Source: Melieria omissa (lineage: Eukaryota > Arthropoda > Insecta > Diptera > Ulidiidae). Taken from it: a stretch of 64,000 nt of DNA. Where the stretch lies: assembly GCA_963971225.1 (NCBI GenBank), contig OZ020268.1, positions 108,092,330 through 108,156,329 on the forward strand, in the 5' to 3' direction. Every line of letters starts with the position of its first letter. Position 1 is the stretch's first letter. Made by a program: the position numbers and the translations under genes. Below the pieces are notes generated by a model, which searched no databases, was not told the origin of the DNA, and saw only the letters and a program-made list of their open reading frames with translations. Positions 54,674 to 64,000 of this stretch are shown in pieces.

Positions 54674-54848
54674 CTTATGCATTTTTGAAGTAAAAATAGT
54701 CTACTTTCGGCCAAGGAACGCAATACTGATATTTTTAGTATCTTCCTAAATATCAATTGACTACCTTTTAGATAACTTATATAGAAAGAAAACTTTTTCT
54801 GTATTACTTTTAGAACCGATTTTTGAACACTACCCCTTTGTTCTATAC

Positions 54849-54868
54849 GAAGGTACCCGGGTACCTTC
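54849..54868. repeat. Perfect 20-bp palindrome
   Basis: GAAGGTACCCGGGTACCTTC is its own reverse complement. Its left half reappears (14 of 16) as GAAGGTGCCTGGGTAC at 53839-53854, at the left edge of the foldback element, so the two may mark the limits of a larger unit. Confidence 0.9.
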
Positions 54869-54874
54869 ATACAA

Positions 54875-57810
54875 AATACAGTAAAACAATACAGTTTAAA
54901 CGTGAAATGACTCGTTGATATTCGGGTGTACCAAATTTTAAATTTGAAATCAAAGTTGTATTCAAATATAAGGTAAATTTAGGACATCCGATTGAAGTCA
55001 TCGACTTCACATGCGTGTTACTCCAATTAGCCTTGGAAGACTTGAGCGACGAACTCGACTAAGATGAGCCAAATTCAAAGTCGCATTTCTCTACTAGACT
55101 AGAGCCAATCCAGCCAAACGACTGGTGGATCTCAACTCAGTATACATATAGAAAAGTCGGTCAGTAGGTCCCCCCCCCATGTTGAAATTTTCGACTTGCA
55201 CAGTGTAATAGGTGGAAATTTTTAGTATTGACAGAAGTGTTAAATTTTATATCTATTGCCGCATAATGAAGTTAATTAGTCATTCGTCATGTTATGGGGT
55301 CTAAAGGACCCCAGTGTGAGGATGCAAAATTACGCAAACAAATGTAATTAAATTTCTGAAAGTTTCTTATACAAAAATTTCTCTAAAAAAGGAGTTAAAT
55401 AAATTCTTAGTTAAGAAACATTTGTACATGAAATCCAGTAAAGTTCAGATTTTACTTTATTGCAGAGGTATCAACAAGTTTGACATACCACTGGATCACT
55501 GATGTACCATTGAAACTTGGACACACATTTCCTTTGATTAATTAATTAAGAAAAACCACGTCCTCTTTCCTCTTTTTTATATGTTAGCTTGAAGAAGGTC
55601 CTATATGCCCGAATCAAAGATCTTCACGCACGAATCAGTAAACAGTGTCACTTACATGATTTCATTTGAAGCATTTCGTACACAACTTTTGTGTCTAATA
55701 CCAGTAGACCCAATCTTTTTCACCCAAAACCTTTGTTGGAAACAAATATTTGCAAGTGCGGCTTGAATGCCATTTTTCGATCACCACTGATTAAGGCACA
55801 GAAGCTGCTACATATGTGCTTGGGTTCCAGTTTTATATGAATGGGTCAATGTGTCGTGATTGATTGCCATTGATGACATGGATCAGTTCGTTAAGATTTT
55901 ATCGATAAATCGAACAGATTTCTCTTTAAAACCCGGAGTATACTACAGACTGCTTTAGAAGAATTAAACCTCAGTTTCATATATACTAAGAAATTTATTA
56001 TATCATTGGTATAGAGTAATAAAATAATCTCTTGTACTACGTAAAAAAGAACTTGAACCCAAGTACTCGAGTGTCTCCAAATACAAAAACTGTTTGATAT
56101 ACTTACTCTACAGTTTCAGGACACAAAGATTTCGATATCAAACAGGAGACTAAACTTCCTGAGGCATCACAACGAACAAAATTGTACTATGAGCGTGCTC
56201 GGGTCTTCCCATTTATATTTATTTATTATTTAACTGAGAAGGAATACAATTTTTTCTGATCCTAACCTCTTCATTGGAAACTTAAGGAAAGCACCAAAAG
56301 TTCTGAATACTGACCTCTTGAACGACTTTGACTTTGACTGCAAAAGGAAAAAATAATAAGCGTCATTAATTTTCAGTTGAGCTCAGCAATACTTTCATAT
56401 ATCAGGAGTCACGCTAAGCACGACTAGATATTTACTTTATCTGGTTATTTTATTGGAAACATGATTTTTGTCTCGAGCTTCACTCAATGAATTTTATAAC
56501 AAAAAGGCTGAAATTGACTGAGAGAACACACATCATCGTTCGTTTGTAAGTGATGTCTGGCAACAAATGACATTTTAATAGCTGTGCCAATATCGGTGTC
56601 GTACCCAGCCAGGCTGGGTGATTAGTTTATTGCCAGCAGTGCCAAATGATGAGACGGCCTCTCATCCTCTAGCAGAGGTGCCTTCATATGGAGAGAGTTT
56701 TTTTTTGACTCAGTTATATAAGCGCCTTCTGCATATTCATTCATGATGGGTAGGAGAAACTGATACCAGAGGATTGGTGTCTTCGTTGATTGCTGTCGTT
56801 AATCTACACAAGTACTGTCTTCTTCTGGGGCTGTCTGGACATGAGAAACTACTGCATGCAGCAACTTGTCACATGGTGGATACTTGAATTCTGCAATGTT
56901 GATGGGCTGGAAAATAATTAGAAGGAATGCGAAATGCGAAGGCCAACCTTCGACCTCTGCCCAAGTGCCATTAACACTAATTCGCCTAACATTAATCAAC
57001 TAATTAACAATTAAATTCTAAAGGTCTTTAATTTTCAATGTTGAGTTCCAGAACCATACTAGCAAAATTATTCAATTGAGCATTTAATGGGCATTGAATA
57101 TTGAATAGTTTAAGAATTGCACTAATTTGGTTTCTAATTTATTTCAAAATTTTTGTAATAACAAATAAACCGCAAGAACCCAGCCAGCTGCTCCATAAAA
57201 TCGCTTTGTCTGCGCGTCCGCTTTCATGCGTTGTTGACAAGTGCCGTTGTAATTAGTATTCCAAGACGTCGAATGAAACCATGCAATACGGGGCGGACAC
57301 ATAAAGTTCATGCATATTAATTGCCTATGCGAGGCATTGAGTCACGCAGGTGCTGGCGCTGGCGCTGGACTGTTTTAGGGGCCAGCGCCACCACTCAAAT
57401 GTTATTAAATTACACTCGATATTTACGACCACACTTATAGCAATTATATTTCGTCATGCGTGCATTGAATTTTGTTCACGCACAGCACCAATCGAATTCC
57501 CTAAATGCCAATAACTTTTAAGGTGCACCGTCCGCCACCGCATTTACTATCCCCAGTCTGGGCGAACGGACTCGACTTATACGCAGTCGAATGTCTTGTT
57601 GAGCGAGCAAGAACGGCAGTCACATGTAGTGCCGGCACGTCCTGGCTGTGCCCCGTAGTGCCCGGCCAGCGGTCGATGCTCGGTACTCGATGGTCGTCGC
57701 TTGGCGTTCGTTGCTCGGTGCGGCGTATAATTTAGGGAAAATCTCATACCAATTATTGCTGGTCAAAGATTTGTGCGTACGTGTGAGTGCGTGCAAGTGT
57801 TAGTGGTGGC
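54875..57810. other. No supported gene
   Basis: Non-coding. A C-run lies near 55170-55179 and a GGGGTC-TAAAG-GACCCC hairpin at about 55294-55310. A GC-rich hairpin sits at 57360-57390 (9-bp arms TGGCGCTGG and CCAGCGCCA). A GC-rich open patch at 57505-57735 has no domain. Confidence 0.35.
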
Positions 57811-57813
57811 ATG

Positions 57814-57837
57814 TATGTGTGTGTGTGTGTGTGTGTG
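57814..57837. repeat. (TG)n microsatellite, 12 units
   Basis: Uninterrupted TG run. A second TG run followed by GAGAGAGAG lies at 57901-57928. Confidence 0.95.
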
Positions 57838-57929
57838 CACTCAAGCGTAACAATGCCATACAAACTAACCACAAATTACAAGATTTCAATTAAATACGGG
57901 TGCGTGTGTGTGTGTGTGTGAGAGAGAGT

Positions 57930-60140
57930 GTTGTCTGCTCGAACGTGGCATGCGTGCAAATTTGTTTGCATTTAAAACACTCGCACCTCAGAGCCATAGC
58001 TCAATGAATTCGGCAAATATTCCCAAGAGCCTGCGGCGGCTGCTGAATAGCTAAACGCAGTCAAGTCATGGCTTAAATAAGACAAAAAAACAAACCCAGT
58101 TGCCATTGCAATGCAAATTGCTTTATTTTGGCAGAAACGCTTTCTATCTACTATAAATAGATATATGTTATGTACAACTGCCAGTGTGGGCGTGTGGGTG
58201 AGTGCAGCAATATTTCCAAAATATCGAGTCAATTTAATTAAACAGTGTTGCTTGATTTATACGATCGGAGAGTTGCAATGTCAGTTGGTAATTTGTGTAC
58301 ACATGCACACTGCGTAATTGGGTGTGGTCGCCTATATAGTTATGCAACTTTTTTTAACATATTTCATTGATTATGTTATGTTTGTTTTGAAATCACTCAT
58401 ACGACCAGTTGTGCGCCTGGGGACCTTAAATGGTGCCATATAAGTATACCGAGCTAAGCCGCTAAGTGTAAATATTTTGTATGCTATACGCACCCATACA
58501 CCCATAAATATAATGGTATGCGCCAAATCCCCCATAACGGCATTGACACCACACACTGTGACACGAAATCCATATGAACAAAAGTTGAAATGCAATGCAA
58601 ATCACATCCCGCTGCGCCATTGGAAAATAAAGTAAAAATATTTGCACATTTCTTGAGCTACGACTAAGCTCACTGGAGAGCTGCCAGCGCTCCAGATAAT
58701 TGAAAATGAAAAGGAACAGACAAGAAAACGACAACGCAAACTTGTTCATATCCAAAAAGCATTTCGATGTGTTGAGGAAAAAAACTTTCGCCTATGGGAA
58801 TATTTTTGTTGAAAATCCAAACGAATGCAGCAAATCATTCATAAATGGAAAACACTCATTCACAACACAGATATTTCGCTGTACACAAGCATACACACAC
58901 ACACACATACACAAGAACGTTGATTCCTAGGCGTGTACAGTGTGATGCAAGTTGAGTTTAGAGGTCTCATGGAAACTCTATAAAACTTTTTAGAGTTATG
59001 TATTTTTTTATTGCATAAATTTTTGATTTTTCCAATTCATTCGAACACTAAAGTTTGAAGGAGGAAAAAAATTTAAATAAATCAAAGAGATTAAATAAAT
59101 AAAAGAACTTTAATTAGAAAGAAGTTTTTAAAATTTTTTTTAAGGAAATCGTCTGCTCTGCTCACCAATTACCAGTTATGTAAAAAAAAATTTTCATGAC
59201 ATAAACCCGCAGTTATTTCAAACCTCAAAAATCTAATAATAAGTGAGGTTTATGCAGTGACTCGATGGGTCATTACAGTCTCACACTGGCCATAGCCACA
59301 GCGATGCACATACTGAGTGCTTTGGTGTGGTTGAAAATGAAGCCTAACCCATAGCTGTCTAATTATGTAGCAGACATCTTCCGTTCTCCATCTCACTTTG
59401 GTCACAGGTCACTGGTCATTTGGTATCCATATATGTATAAAATATTGTTACGAAAATAACTTTTCCAAGTTCGTTTTGGATTGTGCTTGAAAATAAAACC
59501 ACTGCAATTATTCAGCGCAAACGCAGTCACAAAACCAACAATAACTTTATTTACAGATTTACACTTTGCTTGTATCTACACTTGTTACCACTTTGCTTAT
59601 TCAACTAAGACTCGACCCTCTGCGCTGCACACTGCTGCTTTTGATACTTGTTTTCTTATTGCGCCGATGTTTCTTGCACATTCCAGTTGTACTCTGTATC
59701 TCAATCGTTCTAGCATATCCCATCACCTTCGCGAACCATCGTCGCCATACCGGAGTTATAGCCAACCGGCCGTACTCCAAAAAAAGTATGCTTGAAAAAG
59801 CATACATGCATAGAACAGCACAGAGTGCCTCAATAGTGTGTTACAATATATAAAAAATTGTATAAAATATATATGTATGAATCAGTCTTGTGTAGTTGGA
59901 ACTTCAACCCCTTTTTATGCGGAGTTGTAGGAAATTACCAGCTCTGCCATTGTTTGACCGTCTGGAGACGAAGGTGAAAACATTCGGGTATCCCTTTTTC
60001 TGTGACTTTTATGATCTCAGATTGGTTAAAGTATAGAAACGGCTAAAGTTCGCACAACTAACTGGCTTATACGTATCTTTGTCTCCTATCCTAGATGTCC
60101 CAGAGGTTGTGGGCTTGATTTTCACTTAAGGTTTGTCCTC
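57930..60140. other. No supported gene
   Basis: AT-rich non-coding sequence. CA tract at 58889-58910. Short frames overlap on both strands and lack family motifs. Confidence 0.4.
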
Positions 60141-60145
60141 AGCAC

Positions 60146-60353
60146 TTTTCTAATTTTTTTCTATAATTTTATACTCGTTCTAATTTTTTAACATTTTATC
60201 ACAATTATCCGGTTCATTACCTTAAATTTTCTAGTTTTTCCTCTCTTCTTTTCTAATTTTTTTCTATAATTTTATACTCATTATAATTTTTTAACATTTT
60301 ATCACAATTATCCGGTTCATTACCTTAAATTTTCTAGTTTTTCCTCTCTTCTT
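60146..60353. repeat. Two-copy 103-bp tandem duplication, about 98% identical
   Basis: Copies 60146-60248 and 60249-60351 differ at about two positions (ACTCGTTCTAAT against ACTCATTATAAT). The unit contains ATCACAATTATCCGGTTC. No coding role. Confidence 0.93.
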
Positions 60354-60744
60354 ATTATTTCATATTCCATGAACATTACTCAGTTCAATTCATTACCGTG
60401 TAACAAATTCTTATCTTTCGGACCCCAGACAGTTGTAAAGTTGATTTGGACGCACTCTCTTGCATGGATACAGGCGAAACTGCAAGCATTGATTTGAGAT
60501 GATGGAAAGCATGTTTTGTTCTCAGCCTCAGCCTTCTTACTTGTGGTATAAAATTAGCCATTTGTTAGCAGTGGCCTTAAGGGACGCAGCCAAAATGGAT
60601 ATTTCCTACATGAGGAAGAAACCATTTTCACTTTCTCTGTGCTTGTGCGACTCTATTCAGAAGAACGTTCACCGAATTTGAAGGCAAAGAGAGATAGACG
60701 CTAGCTTCGCTTTTTCCATCACTAACTGCTGGGGTGGCTATAAA

Positions 60745-60880
60745 AATAAAGCTCTCTCACAAAAAAGCTGTTCGACGCGGAAGTTGCAGTTGAACGGTGA
60801 AAAAGGAGACTGTGTCTTCGATGGAAAGACCAAGAACGTGAACAACTGGAAGAAACTTTTGCGGCAGACCATAAGTTGGT
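60745..60880 (+). pseudogene. LINE ORF2 tail-like fragment
   Basis: Shares TTCGACGCGG, AGTTGCAG and GTGTCT words with 27096-27310. Readable as FDAEVAVER, then KRRLCLRWKDQE in a broken frame, in the style of the RGRP.LRWKDQVE tail of LINE proteins. No catalytic domain. Confidence 0.4.
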
Positions 60881-61085
60881 GACAATTTTTATTGGTCACT
60901 TAGTTAGTTAGTAACACACAAGTCACACAAGTTTTAAAGCGAAGAATGTTAAGTCTACTAAGACGAAAAAAATGGTATGGTAAATAAATGGTAGTTTTTA
61001 GTTGGTCAAACGGTTTTTTGAAAAAAATTCAAATTGCCTGATGTATTTGACCAAAAAAATAAAAGTCACAAACTGTTCAGACAGT

Positions 61086-61130
61086 TAAAATAAAATAAAA
61101 TAAAATAAAATAAAATAAAATAAAATAAAA
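61086..61130. repeat. (TAAAA)n microsatellite
   Basis: About nine units of the same pentamer as at 18702-18860 and 31021-31634. Confidence 0.95.
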
Positions 61131-61317
61131 TTTAAACTTTGCGTTACCGATATCATGCGGAACGAATTGACCATCAATACAGCGCTGCTGCAGGGGAACG
61201 GGTCATCAGAATTAAAAACCACTTGAGGGGGATATTTTTAAGACCCCCTGGAGTCTATTTAAAAAAAAAATTTTGGAAAATTTTGTAAATTTACACGTAT
61301 TGACCCCCTTAAGGGAG

Positions 61318-61341
61318 GCCCGGATAATCGAGGTTCAACTG
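61318..61341 (-). mobile_element. pogo/Tigger-like terminal repeat
   Basis: On the minus strand, starting after TA at 61342-61343, the sequence is CAGTTGAACCTCGATTATCC then GGG. This is the characteristic terminus of pogo/Tigger-type Tc1/mariner elements (CAGT.GAACCTCGATTATCC). No matching opposite end or transposase was found, so this is a solo or truncated end. Confidence 0.6.
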
Positions 61342-61344
61342 TAT

Positions 61345-62245
61345 ATTTGAAAAATTTCACCGAAAATATTTTCGTTATGCTTTTTTGATTTAAAAATTGT
61401 AAAATAACAATTATTTTCGGTGCCTGCTCAAAACATCAATAAATTAACAAAAATATATAAGCAACAAATTTTTTCAAATTTTCATTCCGAAAACTCAAAT
61501 TGGTTCACCCTGTTCATGAGAACAGCAGGGGAGCCACACAACGATTCAGCGCACTGTGCATGGAGATCGTAAGGTGAGGCACAATATTCGGCAGCTGGTA
61601 AGCTCGAATAAGTCGGAGCGCTGTTTTGCTTTTTTTTCATTTATTTTTTATATTTTTGCTTTCAATATTTTGGCATTGTTTTTTGCCTCTCATCATGTGA
61701 GCAGCAACGATAATGATAACGAATTACATAGATGCCAGTGTTTCATCACATATTCAAGACCAACGCCAAACCATGGCAGCTAGCAAATACATTTCAACTA
61801 TATATATGTAATGTATGTATGTATATAAGTAGGTATCGTGTACCATCAGATAACCGTTGCTCACTCTGTTGCCCGTCCGCAGTTGCTCATTAAGTCAAAT
61901 CGGCTTAATGCGTGTCATTTGGAAGCTGTGTATGTGTGTGTGTCAATTGAATTTCTGAGGTTTTTGTGCTTGTATGTGTGTGTGTGTGTGTATCGTGCAG
62001 CTATTTTCACTCAAAATTTATTATCAGCACTAACTATTTTGTGCGCATTCGAAGAAAAGTAATTTCCGTCCAATGACAATTACAATAAATTACCTAAATT
62101 TTTTTTATTTGTAGCTCATAGCAAACTAGCGAGCGTTGGCCATTGGAGTCGCAGCTCGAAAAGGTTTATGTCGTTTGGCATTAAATTAAAAACTGCTTAT
62201 GTGTGAAAACCGGAAATTAATTTCATAATTTACAGCTCGTTCAGT
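61345..62245. other. No gene seen; TG tracts
   Basis: Non-coding, with a TATG-rich patch (61803-61830), TG tracts (61930-61944, 61975-61990) and an AAG/GTGAGG donor-like site near 61573 without a convincing open exon. Confidence 0.4.
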
Positions 62246-62416
62246 TCAGTTGAACGTCAGGTGATGGCACTCACCTACGCGCACGAGACTCATATCCGCT
62301 GCGAGCGGCAAATCAACGACGTCTTTTGTCATTTCGTGCGTGTCGCTGCCGTCATAATCGTCTTGGGCGCGAAAGACAAAGGGCGTGTCAGATGGTGTGC
62401 TAATGTGTATGGGCAT
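62246..62416 (-). CDS. Candidate host first coding exon (unassigned)
   Basis: Minus strand, ATG at 62416. The frame reads MPIHISTPSDTPFVFRAQDD, then YDGSDTHEMTKDVVDLPL and AADMSLVRV. Just after Val-Arg-Val comes a perfect donor, G/GTGAGT (donor bases 62274-62269), so the coding part would be 62416-62275 with splicing after the first base of a Gly codon. Unspliced, the frame ends at 62246 after 56 residues. An AG at 62401-62400 could instead act as an acceptor for an internal exon starting at 62399. Codon texture (many GAC, GCC, GTC, CTC) contrasts with the AT-rich surroundings. I do not recognise the protein. Confidence 0.42.
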   Translation of the reverse strand: MPIHISTPSDTPFVFRAQDDYDGSDTHEMTKDVVDLPLAADMSLVRVGECHHLTFN

Positions 62417-62419
62417 TAG

Positions 62420-64000
62420 TATCTATGTGTGTGTGAATTGGTACGTGTCGCAAACATGCTTCCGCCAACATGTTGTCGAATGTTAACGCTTCAGTATTCG
62501 ATCCCTTCCGCTGCGAAATGGCTTCTTCGGCATTTGAAATTATGGAAATTGCATGAAACACAGTGTTGAGTAATCTTTGTCATGCTGACATTTGCTTCGA
62601 TTGAAACTGATTTGACTGAAGGCGATGCATTGGAGTTTTATGCAGTTGCTGCACGTTTGCAGGATTAGCTTTCAATTCACGCATAGCAAGAGTACTTCTG
62701 ACTTAGATGGGCTTTATTTAAGTACTGCTTAAAGGATTTACTCAAACAGATACCGAACATGCTTATTATTTTTTCGAAACGTATTCATGCAATGGGAAAA
62801 CAAAGCATTGTTTTTGTGAATAAAATCCTTAAATATATGAATGGGCCAAGAAATTATTGCATACCAAAAAAAAACCTCTCAAATCGCTAACCCACATTAC
62901 AAACCCCAACAAGACACAATTTGCACCTGTTCACATTTTCTTTTAATTTCATTTATAAACGTTACATAGTTGCTGTCATTTTCTGGCATTTTATTGTTGT
63001 TGTTGGTTGTCATTTGGTGGCCCTTTATTGCTCCAAAGATTGCTTAATTAAACGCGAGGGATTCGAGCACGCAAGACGCGGCTAGCAGCTCGATTGAGCA
63101 ACAACAACAGAAGCCGCAAGCAGCAACACCAGACGAGACTTGTGGCGAACAACAACAACAACACACCCAGCCAGGCAAATACACACACACACATAGAGAG
63201 AGAGAGAAAACAATGACAGCAATTTATATTTTCATTTGCATAGATATTAAAAATTTTTAGGAAGCCATTAGTGCGGCATCAGTCAAATTATGCTGTTTGC
63301 ATATAAATTTTTGTTTATTTGTGTGTGTGTGTGTTATTTCAATAAAAATATTTTTTGGGCGCATAACTTGATAAATAATGAGCGTTTTATTTGTACTGCT
63401 GACGTGACCGTCGCAAAAAAAAAATCCGCGTAATTAGTGAAATTCTGAAAGTTAATTGGTATTTTAATTGGGGCATAAAATAATGGGTTCAAAGTGTTGA
63501 AAAAAGGGCTTATATGGATTTATTTGCTAATGTTGGGGCCGCTGACAACGCGGTTGATTTTATTTAAAACACTCCAACTGCAAGAAAAGGTAGATTGTGT
63601 AAGGTCAGCTTGGGTTATTTATGTATATTCTTTCGAACTGAAAATAGAACGCCTAAATATATAACATTTTCACTGGAAGAACCGAACATAAAGCAGAATT
63701 CAGAAATTCAGATTTGAGTGACGCGAACATTTTTAGAGTTTAAATTTTAATTTGAAAAATTTCACTTTAAAATGCACATTAAACTTAACTAAAAGTGAAC
63801 GCTCGAAGCATTTTATCTTTGTAAAACCTCACTACATATTTCAGTGTTAAATTAAGTTGAATAAAGTTCAACAAAATATTAACGCGCATTCTACTGCCAA
63901 TCCTTTCGATCTGACAAAATATTACTCATACGCCTTCGTGCCGCCTTCGCGCCAGTGCGAGATTGATTGTTGGCGATTGTACACTGTATTGATAACACAT
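62420..64000. other. No confident gene; open stretch at the right edge
   Basis: Contains CA/GAGA tracts (63181-63209), a TG tract (63320-63333) and CAA repeats. From about 63850 to the window end one plus frame stays open for about 50 codons with GC-rich third positions at 63930-63962, but it has no ATG and no clear acceptor. Confidence 0.35.

Noticed and set aside
57505..57735. 76-codon GC-rich frame
   Set aside because: No motif, no splice context, and the composition could reflect a non-coding CpG-rich patch.

Overview
This is AT-rich, repeat-rich, almost gene-free DNA from an animal nucleus, most likely a higher fly (Brachycera). A fruit fly of the Tephritidae would fit, but the sequence does not prove the family. 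Support comes from mariner/Tc1 transposase remnants, jockey-like LINE tails, tRNA-derived SINEs, many CA/TG and TTG/CAA tracts, and the absence of bacterial gene spacing. No confident host gene, rRNA, tRNA gene or CRISPR array is visible. The best host-coding candidate is a short minus-strand open segment at 62246-62416 with good codon texture and a perfect GTGAGT splice donor. If it is a first coding exon, the rest of the window is its giant intron or downstream flank.

Layout. 0-3 kb: two short TTAA-flanked elements (274-481, 2090-2591), a LINE tail, a tRNA-SINE and a SINE fragment. 4.3-7.6 kb: two copies of a MITE with TTA target duplications and a 66-bp tandem pair. 9.8 kb: LINE 3' end. 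12.7-15.4 kb: two direct copies of a 555-bp repeat, each with a CTCF-like word. 16.2 kb: 164-bp tandem. 18.7 and 31.0 kb: long (TAAAA)n arrays. 19.4-20.1 kb: multiply inverted element. 23.0-23.8 kb: mariner 5' end plus a repeat whose inverted partner is at 41.7 kb. 27.7 and 53.7 kb: two hAT-type MITEs, each with a perfect 8-bp target duplication. 28.5 kb: full-length tRNA-SINE with a 13-bp target duplication. 37.4-39.7 kb: a 12-bp minisatellite carrying a perfect 266-bp duplication. 42.2-43.0 and 51.2-52.0 kb: two dead transposases of one Tc1/mariner lineage. 44.6-46.8 kb: a TTAA-flanked element holding another inside it. 48.5-52.0 kb: a transposon graveyard (SINE, LINE RNase H, deleted mariner, second RNase H, strong hairpin, transposase pseudogene). 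53.8-54.9 kb: foldback element built from CCCGGG palindromes. 60-61.3 kb: 103-bp duplication, LINE tail and a pogo/Tigger-like terminus.

The repeats do not form a pathway. What links them is a shared architecture: several unrelated short elements at TTAA targets start CCC/CAC and carry short hairpins just inside their ends. Element identities come from termini, target duplications and recognisable protein motifs read by eye. No database search was possible.
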